Assembly: GCA_023380575.1 (NCBI GenBank)
Contig: JAMCRM010000009.1
Span: forward strand, 1 to 51,657
DNA: 51,657 nucleotides
Source: Acidobacteriota bacterium
Lineage (GTDB): Bacteria > Acidobacteriota > Terriglobia > Bryobacterales > Bryobacteraceae
Direction: 5' to 3'
In this document: positions 24,388 to 33,637 of the stretch, piece by piece
Layout of the letters: each line of letters begins with the position of its first letter
Position numbering within the stretch: the stretch's first letter is position 1
The notes under the pieces: model-generated
What the model was told of the DNA's origin: nothing
Databases searched by the model: none
What the model saw: only the letters and a program-made list of their open reading frames with translations
Translations under genes and position numbers: made by a program

Positions 24388-27054
24388 GTGGGCAAGAAAT
24401 ACGTTTATGATTTCTCCGAGGGCTCACGCGACATGAAAGCCCTCCTCGGAGGCAAGGGCGCCAACCTGGCGGAAATGACGAACCTCGGCATCCCCGTCCC
24501 CGGTGGCTTTACCATTACTACCGAGGCCTGCATCGCTTACGGCAAGAACGGCAATAAGTTCCCCGACGGACTGGATGACGAAGTCTCCGCGCATCTGCTG
24601 GCGCTGGAGAAGCGGTGCAAAAAGGCGCTGGGCCAGTCCGGCGATCCTCTGCTGGTCAGCGTGCGCTCCGGCGCCAAGTTCAGCATGCCCGGCATGATGG
24701 ACACCGTGCTCAACCTCGGTCTGAATGACGACTCGGTCGCTGGGCTGGCGGCCCAGACCGGTGATGAACGCTTCGCCTACGACGCCTACCGGCGCTTCAT
24801 CCAGATGTTTGGCAAGGTGGTCATGGAGGTCGACGGGCAGCTGTTCGAGGATGCGCTCACCGCTGCGCGCGAGCAGGCCGCGGTTAAGTTCGACAACGAG
24901 CTTTCTCCCGCACAGCTGCGGGATGTGGTGGTCGCGTTCAAGGCCATCCTCGAAAAGGAGACTGGCCGTTCCTTCCCCAGCGAGCCGCGCGAGCAGTTGG
25001 ACTTGGCCATCCAGGCTGTATTCCGCAGCTGGGGCAATCCCCGTGCCGTCACCTACCGGCGCCATTACAACATCTCCGACGATCTGGGCACCGCGGTCAA
25101 CGTGCAGCAGATGGTCTTCGGAAACATGGGCGATGACTCCGGCACCGGCGTCGCCTTCACCCGCAATCCCTCCACCGGCGAAAAAGAGATCTTCGGCGAT
25201 TACCTGGTCAACGCCCAGGGCGAGGACGTGGTAGCCGGCATCCGCAAGACGCGCAAGCTGGCAGAGATGAAGGAGGACCTGCCAGAGGCCGCCGAAAAGT
25301 TGATGGAGGTCATGCAGACCCTGGAACAGCATTACCGCGAGATGGAGGACATCGAGTTCACCATCGAGAAGGGCAAGCTTTACATGCTGCAGACGCGTGA
25401 TGGCAAGCGCACGGCGGCCGCCGCGGTCAAGATCGCTGTGGACATGTACGGCGAGGGCCTGATCACCAAGGAAGAGGCGGTCGCCCGCGTCGACGCCGGC
25501 CAGCTGGACCAGTTGCTGCATCCGATGCTCGACCCGGCGAGGGATTACGACGTCATCACCACCGGTCTGAACGCCTCACCGGGCGCGGCAGTCGGCAAGG
25601 CCGTTTTTGACGCCGATACCGCCGCCGGGCGCGGCAAGGCCGGCGAAGCGGTGATCCTGGTGCGCTGGGAGACCAGCCCCGATGACATCCACGGCCTCAT
25701 CCAGGCCCAGGGCGTGCTCACTTCCCATGGCGGCATGACCAGCCATGCGGCGGTCGTGGCGCGCGGCATGGGCAAGCCGGCGGTCTGCGGCGCCGACCAG
25801 CTGAAGATCAGCGAGGAAGAGCGGCAGTTCACCGTCGGCGGGCATACCGTCAGGGAGGGTGACATGATCACCATCGACGGTACCACCGGCAACGTTATCC
25901 TTGGCGCCACCGAGCTGGTGCCGCCGCAGATCAACGAGAATTTCCAGGCGATCGTCGAATGGGCGGATGAGATCCGCAGCCTCGGCGTGCGCACCAACGC
26001 CGACACTCCTGAGGACGCCGAGAAAGCGCGCGAATTCGGCGCCGAAGGCATCGGCCTCTGCCGCACGGAGCACATGTTCATGGCTCCGGACCGGCTGCCG
26101 ATCGTGCGCGAGATGATCCTGGCCACCGGGGCCCAGGACCGCGCCGCCGCGCTGGAGAAGCTGCTGCCGATGCAGCAGGGTGACTTCGAGGGTATCTTCG
26201 ACGCGATGCACGGGCTGCCGGTGACGATCCGGCTGCTGGATCCGCCGCTGCATGAGTTCCTCCCCGATTACACCGAACTGATGGTGGAGCTGGAGCGGCT
26301 GAAATGCACCGGCGGCAGTGAATCCGAGATCGCGGGCAAGGAAGCCCTTGCCGCGCGCGTGCGGTCGCTGAAGGAGATGAACCCGATGCTGGGCACTCGT
26401 GGCTGCCGCCTCGGCATCCAGTGGCCGGAGATCTATGAGATGCAGGTGCGCGCCATCATGCAGGCGGCCGTGGCCGTACAGAAGAAGACCGGCGACGCTC
26501 CGCTGGTAGAGATCATGATCCCGCTGGTAGGTTTCGCGGAGGAGCTGCGGCGGATGCGCGAGCTGACAGTAAACGCCTGTGACGACGTACTGGCGGCGGC
26601 GGGCGTCAGCCTCGATTACAAGGTTGGTACGATGATCGAGCTTCCCCGGGCCGCGCTCACCGCGGACCAGATCTGCGAATACGCGGACTTCTTCAGTTTT
26701 GGCACCAACGACCTCACCCAGACCACACTCGGCTTCTCCCGCGACGATGCCGAAGGCAAGTTCCTCACTTACTATCTCGATGAAGCCGTCGTCAAGAGCA
26801 ATCCGTTCGAGACCATCGATGTGGGCGGCGTCGGCAAGCTGGTCGAGATCGCCGTCGGCCTCAGCCGCGAGAAGAAACCGGACATCAAGCTGGGTGTCTG
26901 CGGCGAACACGGTGGCGAGCCCCAGAGCGTCAAGTTCTGCCACCGCGCCGGACTCAATTACGTCAGCTGCTCGCCCTACCGGGTGCCGCTGGCGCGGCTG
27001 GCGGCGGCGCAGGCGGTGCTGGAAGAGAAAGAGATGGTGTTCTCAACCGCCTAG
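24388..27054 (+). CDS. ppdK: pyruvate, phosphate dikinase
   Basis: Interconverts PEP, AMP and PPi with pyruvate, ATP and Pi, for gluconeogenesis or PPi-based glycolysis. The 888 residues have the normal order: ATP-grasp domain (KGANLAEMTNLGIPVPGGFT; KFSMPGMMDTVLNLGLND), swivelling domain with phosphorylated His453 in GGMTSHAAVVARGMGKPAVCG-type sequence, and C-terminal PEP/pyruvate barrel with catalytic Cys838 in GVCGEHGG. GGGAGG precedes the GTG start. The gap before it has a possible -10 TAAAAT at 24289-24294 but a poor -35. The gene ends in a strong terminator, so it is a single transcription unit. No PDRP regulator gene is nearby. Confidence 0.97.
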   Translation: MGKKYVYDFSEGSRDMKALLGGKGANLAEMTNLGIPVPGGFTITTEACIAYGKNGNKFPDGLDDEVSAHLLALEKRCKKALGQSGDPLLVSVRSGAKFSMPGMMDTVLNLGLNDDSVAGLAAQTGDERFAYDAYRRFIQMFGKVVMEVDGQLFEDALTAAREQAAVKFDNELSPAQLRDVVVAFKAILEKETGRSFPSEPREQLDLAIQAVFRSWGNPRAVTYRRHYNISDDLGTAVNVQQMVFGNMGDDSGTGVAFTRNPSTGEKEIFGDYLVNAQGEDVVAGIRKTRKLAEMKEDLPEAAEKLMEVMQTLEQHYREMEDIEFTIEKGKLYMLQTRDGKRTAAAAVKIAVDMYGEGLITKEEAVARVDAGQLDQLLHPMLDPARDYDVITTGLNASPGAAVGKAVFDADTAAGRGKAGEAVILVRWETSPDDIHGLIQAQGVLTSHGGMTSHAAVVARGMGKPAVCGADQLKISEEERQFTVGGHTVREGDMITIDGTTGNVILGATELVPPQINENFQAIVEWADEIRSLGVRTNADTPEDAEKAREFGAEGIGLCRTEHMFMAPDRLPIVREMILATGAQDRAAALEKLLPMQQGDFEGIFDAMHGLPVTIRLLDPPLHEFLPDYTELMVELERLKCTGGSESEIAGKEALAARVRSLKEMNPMLGTRGCRLGIQWPEIYEMQVRAIMQAAVAVQKKTGDAPLVEIMIPLVGFAEELRRMRELTVNACDDVLAAAGVSLDYKVGTMIELPRAALTADQICEYADFFSFGTNDLTQTTLGFSRDDAEGKFLTYYLDEAVVKSNPFETIDVGGVGKLVEIAVGLSREKKPDIKLGVCGEHGGEPQSVKFCHRAGLNYVSCSPYRVPLARLAAAQAVLEEKEMVFSTA

Positions 27055-27079
27055 CTCAGCGTCACGATTCTGGAATAGC

Positions 27080-27110
27080 AACAGGCCGGACTGGACTCCG
27101 GCCTGTTTTG
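27080..27110 (+). terminator. intrinsic terminator after ppdK
   Basis: AACAGGCCGGA (27080-27090), loop CTGGAC, TCCGGCCTGTT (27097-27107) and continuing T. An 11-base perfect stem. Confidence 0.9.
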
Positions 27111-27189
27111 TCCTCTGGCGCCGGCGCCTCTTTTTTCTGTCCGGCCGGACCGCTATATTGGTCTTAACATCACTGCATCCGGGATCAAC

Positions 27190-28215
27190 ATGACATCCAA
27201 GGTCTCCAAATCACAGAACGAAGGCTGGGAGGAGGCTCATCTTTCCAAGTTTGCGGTGAGGGCTGCCCAGAGTCTCGGCCGCGCCTGTCCGGAAGAGCCC
27301 TGCAGCCTCAGGACGTGCTTCCAGCGCGACCGCGACCGCATCGTCCACAGCAAAAGCTTCCGCCGGCTGAAGCACAAGACCCAGGTATTCATCGCGCCCG
27401 AAGGCGATCATTTCCGCACCCGGCTGACGCACACGCTGGAAGTGTCGGGCATCTCCCGAACCGCGGCGCGCGCCCTGGGCCTGAACGAAGACCTGGCTGA
27501 AGCGGTCAGCCTGGGACACGATCTGGGACACACGCCGTTTGGCCACATGGGGGAGGAGGCCCTCTCGGACGCCCTTTTCCGGCGCACCGGTCATCTGTTC
27601 GAGCATCATCGCCAGAGTTTGCGCGTGGTCAAGGAGCTGGAGGGCGGCGGCCGCGGGCTTAATCTCTGCCGCGAGGTGGAGGACGGCATCCTCAACCATA
27701 CCGGCGAGACCATGCCGGCGTCGCTGGAGGGCCGGATCGTGCGTCTGGCTGACCGCATCGCCTACATTAACCATGACATCGATGACGCGCTCAGGGCCGG
27801 CATCATCGGCGCCGGCGACCTGCCGCGGGACGAGATCGCCTTGCTGGGCGAGAGCTGCAGCCGCCGCATCGATGCGCTGGTGCACGACCTGGTCGACACC
27901 AGCCGCGGCCGGGACGGGATCTTCCAGAGTCCGGGGATGAAAAGCGCCATGAACAGCCTGCGCAATTTCCTGTTCGAGCGCGTCTATCTGGGCTCGGTCG
28001 CCAGCAGGGAGATGCGCCGCGTGCGGATGGTGGTTGATAATCTGTTTGATTATTACATGGAACATCCGGAGCTGTTGCCCGAATGGACCGGTGCCGGCCA
28101 GAACAGCCAAGCCGTCAAGGTGACCGATTATATCGCCGGGATGACCGATCAGTTCGCCATCCGCACGTTCAAGAACGTCTTCCTGCCGCAGGGGTGGGAG
28201 GGCAATTATGAGTAG
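27190..28215 (+). CDS. dgt: deoxyguanosinetriphosphate triphosphohydrolase-like protein
   Basis: An HD-domain dNTPase of the short Dgt-like type, 341 residues, expected to hydrolyse dNTPs to nucleoside and triphosphate. HD motifs are visible: RLTHTLEVSG, then SLGHDLGHTPFGHMGEEAL, and RLADRIAYINHDIDDAL. An N-terminal RDRDRIVHSKSFRRLKHKTQV block is diagnostic. No clear ribosome binding site precedes ATG 27190; a TATATT -10 lies at 27154-27159. dnaG starts three bases after the stop, and the linkage dgt-dnaG-rpoD ties nucleotide pool control to replication and transcription. Confidence 0.93.
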   Translation: MTSKVSKSQNEGWEEAHLSKFAVRAAQSLGRACPEEPCSLRTCFQRDRDRIVHSKSFRRLKHKTQVFIAPEGDHFRTRLTHTLEVSGISRTAARALGLNEDLAEAVSLGHDLGHTPFGHMGEEALSDALFRRTGHLFEHHRQSLRVVKELEGGGRGLNLCREVEDGILNHTGETMPASLEGRIVRLADRIAYINHDIDDALRAGIIGAGDLPRDEIALLGESCSRRIDALVHDLVDTSRGRDGIFQSPGMKSAMNSLRNFLFERVYLGSVASREMRRVRMVVDNLFDYYMEHPELLPEWTGAGQNSQAVKVTDYIAGMTDQFAIRTFKNVFLPQGWEGNYE

Positions 28216-28218
28216 TTC

Positions 28219-29997
28219 ATGGCGCTGATCAGGCAAAGCTCCATCCAGGCTGTGCGGGACGCCTGCGACATGCTCGAGATCGTGGCGCCTTACACGACCC
28301 TGAAGAAGACCGGCGCCAATTACATGGGGCGCTGCCCGTTCCACGGCGAGAAGACGGCTTCGTTCTCGGTTGACCCGGTGGAAAAAGTATATTACTGCTT
28401 TGGCTGCGGCGAAGGCGGCAACGTCTTCACTTTCGTCGAGAAGAAGGAGGGGCTTGATTTCGCCGACGCGGTGCGGATGCTGGCCGACAAGTATGTCGTC
28501 AGGCTGGAGTTCGAGCAGAGCTCGCCGGGGCAGGAGGAACGGCTCAGACGCCGCGAACGGACGCTGTCGCTCCTGGACCAGGCGGCTACGTATTATTCTC
28601 GCTACCTGCGCGAATCGAAGTCGGCCGCCGCCGCCCGGGATTATCTCAAGCGCCGCGGTTTCCAGCCGGAAGTAGTGGAGCGGTTCCGGCTGGGATTCTC
28701 GCCGGCGGGCGGCCAGTCGCTTACCCAGGCCGCGGCCGGCAAGGGCTATTCGCCAGCCGAGCTGCTGGGCGCCGGGCTTTCGTCATCGCGGAACGGCCGC
28801 GCTTACGACCGGTTCCGCGGCCGGCTGATGTTCCCCTTCACCGATCATCGCGGCCGCGTGCTCGGCTTCGGCGCGCGCGTGCTGGACGACAGCAAGCCCA
28901 AATACCTGAATTCACCCGAAACGGACCTCTACCATAAAAGCAGTCTCGTTTTTGGGCTCGGAAACGCCCGCCAGGCCATCACCCGCGCCGACTGCGTCTA
29001 CATCGTCGAAGGCTACACCGATGTGCTGGCGCTCAGCCAGGCGAACATCGAAAACGCCGTGGCGTCGATGGGCACCGCGCTCACCGAACAGCAGTTGCGG
29101 GAAATATCACGTTTCACCAAGAATGTCTACCTGGCGTTTGACGCCGATGCCGCTGGCCAGAAGGCGATGCTGCGGGCGTTGAAGCTGGCGCGGGCACTGG
29201 CGCTGTCCGTGCGGGTGGTGCAAATGCCCGCGGGTCGCGACCCGGCCGATTTGATGATGATGGATGACGGCCCGGCCGCCTTCGGGAAACTTGTTGCTGG
29301 CGCTCCGTCGTTGCTACAATACCAGGTCCAGGCGGAGCTTTCCGGAGCGGATCTGGACTCTGCCGAAGGACGCAGCCGGGCGCTTGACTTGCTCAAGGAA
29401 ATCATTCCCGAAGCCGCCGGATCGCTGGAACGCGACGAGCAGCTCAGGGTCATCGCGGACCGGCTCCGCCTTAGCCCTGAAAATGTGGCATACTTAATGG
29501 AGTCGACCAATTTTGCGCGATCGGGGTCCGGGGAAGAGGCTCGACGGCGGGTTTTATCTCACGAGGAGATCATCGAGAGGGATTTCCTCAGTCAGTGTCT
29601 GGCACACCCTGGGGAGGCCAGAAGGTATTTGCGGGACATGACCGACGCCTATTTTACGACGGCGCCGACGCGGTCGGCGTTTCACTGGGTCAGGGAGAGA
29701 CTTGGGGGTCAAACCGGGTCTGTCCCCGCCACGCCTGTTTCCGACCTTGACGGAGCGGGCTCCGTCCTGCCCGAGCTTCTCATCAGGTCCAATGCCGGCG
29801 ACGGCTCTTCCGCCGGCGCCCTTCACGAACTCTACTTCCGGCTCTCCGAAGCCGAGATTTCCCGGCGCATCAATGCCCTCAAGAAAAATCTCACCGACGA
29901 CGACGATGATTCCGAGAACTTCCGTGAGCTCTGCCGCCTCGAGGCGCATCGACGTGAAATCATCGAGCTGATCCAGGCAGGGGCTTATGAGACCTGA
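28219..29997 (+). CDS. dnaG: DNA primase
   Basis: Makes RNA primers for replication. The 592 residues show a CHC2 zinc-binding domain with Cys39, His42, Cys60 and Cys63, the catalytic core with the TOPRIM motif [15 protein letters not shown] and [10 protein letters not shown], and a C-terminal helicase-binding region. The ATG is three bases after the dgt stop. Its last codons overlap the rpoD start, so dgt, dnaG and rpoD form one macromolecular synthesis operon; rpsU is not part of it here. Confidence 0.96.
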   Translation: MALIRQSSIQAVRDACDMLEIVAPYTTLKKTGANYMGRCPFHGEKTASFSVDPVEKVYYCFGCGEGGNVFTFVEKKEGLDFADAVRMLADKYVVRLEFEQSSPGQEERLRRRERTLSLLDQAATYYSRYLRESKSAAAARDYLKRRGFQPEVVERFRLGFSPAGGQSLTQAAAGKGYSPAELLGAGLSSSRNGRAYDRFRGRLMFPFTDHRGRVLGFGARVLDDSKPKYLNSPETDLYHKSSLVFGLGNARQAITRADCVYIVEGYTDVLALSQANIENAVASMGTALTEQQLREISRFTKNVYLAFDADAAGQKAMLRALKLARALALSVRVVQMPAGRDPADLMMMDDGPAAFGKLVAGAPSLLQYQVQAELSGADLDSAEGRSRALDLLKEIIPEAAGSLERDEQLRVIADRLRLSPENVAYLMESTNFARSGSGEEARRRVLSHEEIIERDFLSQCLAHPGEARRYLRDMTDAYFTTAPTRSAFHWVRERLGGQTGSVPATPVSDLDGAGSVLPELLIRSNAGDGSSAGALHELYFRLSEAEISRRINALKKNLTDDDDDSENFRELCRLEAHRREIIELIQAGAYET

Positions 29998-31099
29998 GAT
30001 GAACCATTCCGACGAGCTGGGCATCGACGAAGTCCGCGATCTGATCAACGAGGGCCGGGAACACGGCTACCTTTCTGCCGACCGGGTCGCCGACGTGCTG
30101 CAGGACGTCGACCTCTCCACGGAACAGATCGAGAACATCTACTCGATCCTGCTGGACATGGGCATCGAGGTGGTTGAGGACGATGACGACCTGTTAATGC
30201 CGCGGGTGGAAGCCGACCCGAAAGCGGAGGAGGAAGAGATCCTCAGCCGTCTTGACCTCTCGGTCAAGACACCCACCAGCGACCCCGTACGCCTTTACCT
30301 GAAGGAGATCGGCCGCGTGCCGCTGCTTACCGCGGAGGAAGAGGTGGCGCTGGCAAAACGGATCGAACGGCAGGACATGGAAGCCAAGCGGAAACTGATC
30401 CAGGCGAACCTGAGGCTCGTGGTCAGCATTGCCAAGCGGTACGTCGGGCGTGGCATGCTGTTCCTCGACCTGATCCAGGAAGGCAATCTGGGGCTGATCC
30501 GCGCGGTGGAGAAATTCGATTACCGCAAAGGTTACAAATTCTCCACTTATGCCACCTGGTGGATCAGGCAGGCGATCACCAGGGCCATCGCCGATCAGGC
30601 GCGCACCATCCGCATCCCGGTGCACATGGTCGAGACGATCAACAAGCTCATCCGTGTGCAGCGGCAGCTGCTGCAGGACAAGGGCCGCGAGCCGACGCCT
30701 TTTGAGATCGCCAGGGAGATGGACACCACGCCGGAAAAGGTGCGCGAGATCCTCAAGATCTCGCAGGAGCCGGTGTCGCTGGAAACGCCCATCGGCGAGG
30801 AAGAGGACAGCCAGCTGGGCGACTTCATCGAGGACAGCGATGCGGTGGCGCCGATGGAGGCGGTATCCGACATCATGCAGAAAGAGGACCTGGCCGATGT
30901 CCTCGGCAGCCTGACCCACCGCGAGCGGAAAGTGATCGAGCTGCGCTTCGGGCTCAAGGGAGAGCATCCGCGAACGCTGGAGGAAGTAGGACAGAAGTTC
31001 GGGGTGACGAGGGAGCGCATCCGGCAGATCGAAGCCAAGACCCTGGTAAAGCTCAAGAGTTACCGCGAATCGCAGAAGCTCAGGGAGTTCCTCGAGTAG
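29987..31099 (+). CDS. rpoD: primary RNA polymerase sigma factor
   Basis: The vegetative sigma-70 factor, 370 residues. Region 1.1 lies at about 5-65, followed by an acidic linker, region 1.2 ([17 protein letters not shown]), regions 2.1-2.4 ([36 protein letters not shown]), region 3, and region 4.2 with helix-turn-helix [17 protein letters not shown]. There is no large insertion between regions 1.2 and 2, as in Gram-positive SigA. ATG 29987 overlaps the dnaG end; a second ATG at 29999 is possible. A terminator follows at 31136. Confidence 0.97.
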   Translation: MRPEMNHSDELGIDEVRDLINEGREHGYLSADRVADVLQDVDLSTEQIENIYSILLDMGIEVVEDDDDLLMPRVEADPKAEEEEILSRLDLSVKTPTSDPVRLYLKEIGRVPLLTAEEEVALAKRIERQDMEAKRKLIQANLRLVVSIAKRYVGRGMLFLDLIQEGNLGLIRAVEKFDYRKGYKFSTYATWWIRQAITRAIADQARTIRIPVHMVETINKLIRVQRQLLQDKGREPTPFEIAREMDTTPEKVREILKISQEPVSLETPIGEEEDSQLGDFIEDSDAVAPMEAVSDIMQKEDLADVLGSLTHRERKVIELRFGLKGEHPRTLEEVGQKFGVTRERIRQIEAKTLVKLKSYRESQKLREFLE

Positions 31100-31135
31100 G
31101 CGGCGCCGGGTAATCAGTCTGGGCGGGTCGTCAGG

Positions 31136-31160
31136 TCTCTGTGGACGCAGAGATTTTTTT
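31136..31160 (+). terminator. intrinsic terminator after rpoD
   Basis: TCTCTG (31136-31141), loop TGGACG, CAGAGA (31148-31153), then seven T. Confidence 0.85.
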
Positions 31161-31225
31161 ATGCCCGCATGTTTCTTGAAAAGCCGCTTTGGGCCAAACT
31201 ATAATGCAGGGACTCCATTTAACGC

Positions 31226-31300
31226 TCCTCGGTAGCTCAATGGTAGAGCAACCGGCTGTTAACCGGTTTGTTGCAGGTTCGAGTCCTGCCCGAGGAGCCA
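31226..31300 (+). tRNA. tRNA-Asn (GTT)
   Basis: Full cloverleaf: acceptor TCCTCGG with CCGAGGA, D arm, anticodon stem ACCGG with CCGGT around CTGTTAA (anticodon GTT), T arm GCAGG-TTCGAGT-CCTGC, discriminator G and encoded CCA. Confidence 0.97.
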
Positions 31301-31301
31301 G

Positions 31302-31532
31302 CTACTCGAGTTCGCCGACTACGGGAAAGTCGTCGAGCAGGTCCGGTTCATGGGGGGCGCCGGCCATCTCCGCCGTCAGGTCCATGCCAGCCTCGTGTTC
31401 TTCCTGATGCTGGCCGTCTTCCCATAACGGGCTGGCGGAAACGTCGTATACCTTGCCGTTACAGGCAAGATAGACGGGTCCGCCGTTTTCACCGCTAAAC
31501 CGTTTCAGCTCCTCCAGCGAGAATTTTCTCAT
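31302..31532 (-). CDS. cytochrome b5-like heme/steroid-binding domain protein
   Basis: A 76-residue single-domain protein. The sequence FSLEELKRFSGENGGPVYLACNGKVYDVS followed by LWEDGQHQEEHEAGMDLT is typical of small prokaryotic cytochrome b5-like proteins (pattern quoted in parts: VYLACNGKVYDVS, GQHQEEHEAGMDLT). The paired His in the latter are likely heme ligands. There is no signal peptide, so it acts in the cytoplasm; its electron partner is unknown. The frame is open nine codons further upstream, but AAGGAGAGG sits six bases before ATG 31532. A good promoter lies at 31671-31644. The stop is two bases from tRNA-Asn, which runs the other way. Confidence 0.82.
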   Translation of the reverse strand: MRKFSLEELKRFSGENGGPVYLACNGKVYDVSASPLWEDGQHQEEHEAGMDLTAEMAGAPHEPDLLDDFPVVGELE

Positions 31533-31643
31533 CAGCCATCCTCTCCTTGAGCAGGACATGCCTATTCACCGCTTCAGCCGGCGGGCGGCATCAGTCCGTC
31601 GCCTTCGTCGCCGGCTTGCCCGGCAATGTCACAAAATGATTGT

Positions 31644-31671
31644 TTACTACCAATAAGAAGCAGACTGTCAA
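31644..31671 (-). promoter_or_regulatory. promoter for the cytochrome b5-like gene
   Basis: On the minus strand, consensus TTGACA (31671-31666), 16 bases, TAGTAA (31649-31644), about 110 bases before the start codon. Confidence 0.45.
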
Positions 31672-31720
31672 AGTATATTACCCGGTTTTCGCGGAAATAT
31701 GCTTTTCAGGGTAAACCCCG

Positions 31721-32083
31721 ATGCCACGTCCACTGGCCAAGCTGTATATTGAAAAAATGAAAGAGCTGCGTTGCCCATATTGTGGACACCAGAAAATAGT
31801 CACTTCGCTGCGCGAATTCTCGGCTTGCAAATTCTGCGGGTTCAGGTCAGCTTTCGTAGAGAGCGGCGCGCAGAAGCTGCTGGTAGTCGACCGCGAGATG
31901 CCCTTTCTAAGACGCCGCTGCGATGAGCTTGCCGCCAGGATGTCCGGCGTCAGGATCGTCGTGGACAAGAGGATCGTACAGGATGAGCTGGGACGGATCG
32001 AGCGCCGCCGCGGCGAACAGGAGTCTGCCGGCCAGGACGGCGCCGGCCCCGCGCGGGCCGGCATTTTCGATCAGGCGGGCTAG
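31721..32083 (+). CDS. zinc-ribbon hypothetical protein
   Basis: A 120-residue protein with two CXXC pairs (CPYC at about 18-21, CKFC at 36-39) forming a probable zinc ribbon. A basic helical region (REMPFLRRRCDELAARM) and a low-complexity C-terminus follow. No known family is evident. The ATG at 31721 follows AGGG weakly; an internal ATG at 31757 is possible. Codon use and composition match the neighbours. It converges with the reductase gene at 32105. Confidence 0.6.
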   Translation: MPRPLAKLYIEKMKELRCPYCGHQKIVTSLREFSACKFCGFRSAFVESGAQKLLVVDREMPFLRRRCDELAARMSGVRIVVDKRIVQDELGRIERRRGEQESAGQDGAGPARAGIFDQAG

Positions 32084-32104
32084 AGGGGCTCCGCTCCTGG
32101 CGGG

Positions 32105-32692
32105 CTAAAGCCGGGCGAGGGCCGCGCCGGTCCGGTACGCATCCTCCAGCGCCTGTTCTCTTTCCCTGATCTCACCTTGCTCGTCGATCCCTCTTACCAG
32201 CACGTAGAGCTCTTCCCGGGGCTCGACCGCGATGGCATCGAAGAAATATTTCAACGTCAGCCTGGCGCCGTCGAACAGCACCTTGCCCTTCGTGGCGCCC
32301 ACCCCGATATACGCGCCGTAGCGCGGGGGGGAGCCGGCCGGCCGGGGAAATGGCTCCCGCAGGATGTACTTGAGCGCCCAGTATTTCTGTGTCCGGTCGA
32401 TCACGGCTTTCAGCTGCGCCGGAAAGCTCATGAAAAAAATCGGCGAGGCGACGACGATCCGGTCCGCCCGTTCCAGCGCCGCATAGACCCGGTCCATGTC
32501 ATCGGCCGTACTGCACTCGCCCAGCGCGTAACAGTCATTGCATTCGGTGCAGCCGGCGATCCTGAGCGAGGCCGGATGCAGCCTCTCAATCTCCGCGCTG
32601 GCATCGGCGGCGCCAGCCAGCGCCCGGTCCAGCAGGATTTCCGAGTTGCCCCCGCGCCGGGGGCTGCCGAGTATGCCCAGGACCAGGACCAT
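32105..32692 (-). CDS. flavodoxin-like NAD(P)H reductase with Cys motif (iron-sulfur flavoprotein type)
   Basis: A 195-residue flavodoxin-fold protein of the NADPH-dependent FMN reductase/iron-sulfur flavoprotein family. The N-terminal ILGSPRRGGNSEILLD is the FMN phosphate loop, and VVASPIFFMSFPAQLKAVIDRT is the family core. GCTECNDCYALGEC has the compact CX2CX2C plus C pattern that binds a 4Fe-4S cluster in archaeal and clostridial iron-sulfur flavoproteins. It probably transfers electrons in anaerobic metabolism. Its ATG overlaps the nitroreductase stop (TAATG), so the two are translated together. Confidence 0.85.
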   Translation of the reverse strand: MVLVLGILGSPRRGGNSEILLDRALAGAADASAEIERLHPASLRIAGCTECNDCYALGECSTADDMDRVYAALERADRIVVASPIFFMSFPAQLKAVIDRTQKYWALKYILREPFPRPAGSPPRYGAYIGVGATKGKVLFDGARLTLKYFFDAIAVEPREELYVLVRGIDEQGEIREREQALEDAYRTGAALARL

Positions 32693-33318
32693 TACTCGAT
32701 CCAGCGGACCTTGGTTTTCAGGGGCTGGCGCCCCGGCGGCTTGGGCGCCGCCGCCGGGTAACCGGCCAGCACCATCGCCACAAGATGCTTGCCGCGGTCT
32801 ACCTGCAGGTACCGGGGCGCCAGTTCAGGGTCGAAGAATGTGAACCAAAGGCTGCCCAGTCCGAGAGCTTCACAGGTCAGCAGCATGTTCTGGATCACGG
32901 CGCCGCAGGAATATTTATAGGCGTCGCGTGTTTCCTGGAAGCTTGCCTGGCGTATGGCAGCAAGTGGCAGGCCGACGATGCCGAAAATGACGGGAACCTT
33001 GGCCAGGAAGCCGAGGGGGTAATTCCGGACTGACTTCGCGGCATCTTCCGGCGTTTCGAGTTCCGCCGGCATCGGTCGCACATAGCTGAAGCCACGCACC
33101 TCGATCCGGCCGCTGCGCTTGGCCTCTTCGGATAGCTCATACAGGCGGCGCCGGGCCCGTTTACCGGTCACTACCACGAATTCCCAGGGCTGTGAGTTGG
33201 CCGGCGACGGCGCCCAGTGCGCGGCATCGAGGATGGTTTCGATTTTCTCCCGCTCCACCGGCCGGTCCAGAAAGGCCCTGTGGCTGCGGCGGTTCCTGAT
33301 TGCGTCCAGCACATCCAT
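32692..33318 (-). CDS. nitroreductase family protein
   Basis: An FMN-dependent NAD(P)H oxidoreductase of the nitroreductase fold, about 208 residues from the chosen start. Family signatures are IRNRRSHRAFLDRPVE (FMN-binding Arg), WAPSPANSQPWEFVVV, and the C-terminal LGLGSLWFTFF with VLAGYPAA. The physiological substrate is unknown. The frame extends 24 codons upstream of ATG 33318 (with ATG 33330 as alternative), but MDVLDAIRNRRSHR is the normal beginning and GGAAGG lies upstream. It is the first gene of a pair with the iron-sulfur flavoprotein-like reductase. Confidence 0.88.
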   Translation of the reverse strand: MDVLDAIRNRRSHRAFLDRPVEREKIETILDAAHWAPSPANSQPWEFVVVTGKRARRRLYELSEEAKRSGRIEVRGFSYVRPMPAELETPEDAAKSVRNYPLGFLAKVPVIFGIVGLPLAAIRQASFQETRDAYKYSCGAVIQNMLLTCEALGLGSLWFTFFDPELAPRYLQVDRGKHLVAMVLAGYPAAAPKPPGRQPLKTKVRWIE

Positions 33319-33637
33319 GATTGCGGGCATCCTTCCAACAGCGGGTTGATCTGACGGCATTAATCTAATAACCATTTCCGCAAAAGGCAAACGGCTGGCG
33401 CCTGCTTGCAGCCGCAGTGGAATCTATTCCTTAAAGCGTGCCGTTATTATTGCCGATTGTGTCAGCGTAGCCGGAATTTGGGTCCGGCTTTCCCGGCAGA
33501 GCCAAAATGTGATGACTGGCCCGGTTTAATCAGCCAACATCAGAAAAGGCCCGGAAAACACGGACATTCAGGCTTTATGGCGCTTGCCGGCACAGATCGG
33601 AGCTTGGTAATCAAGGCAGGTGAGAGGTGGGGTGGCA
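33319..33637 (+). promoter_or_regulatory. divergent intergenic region with a weak promoter for the HD-GYP gene
   Basis: This 319-base gap has no convincing gene. TTGCCG (33584-33589) with 18 bases to TAATCA (33608-33613) resembles the element before the lipoprotein gene at 9564 and would start transcription about 18 bases before ATG 33638. A small hairpin, AGCCGGA (33469-33475) with TCCGGCT (33483-33489), is also present. I see no known riboswitch. Confidence 0.35.

Noticed and set aside
31684..31715. GTTTTC and GGGTAA before the zinc-ribbon gene
   Set aside because: Spacing is about 18 bases, too long for the SigB/F pattern seen at 14227 and 34721.
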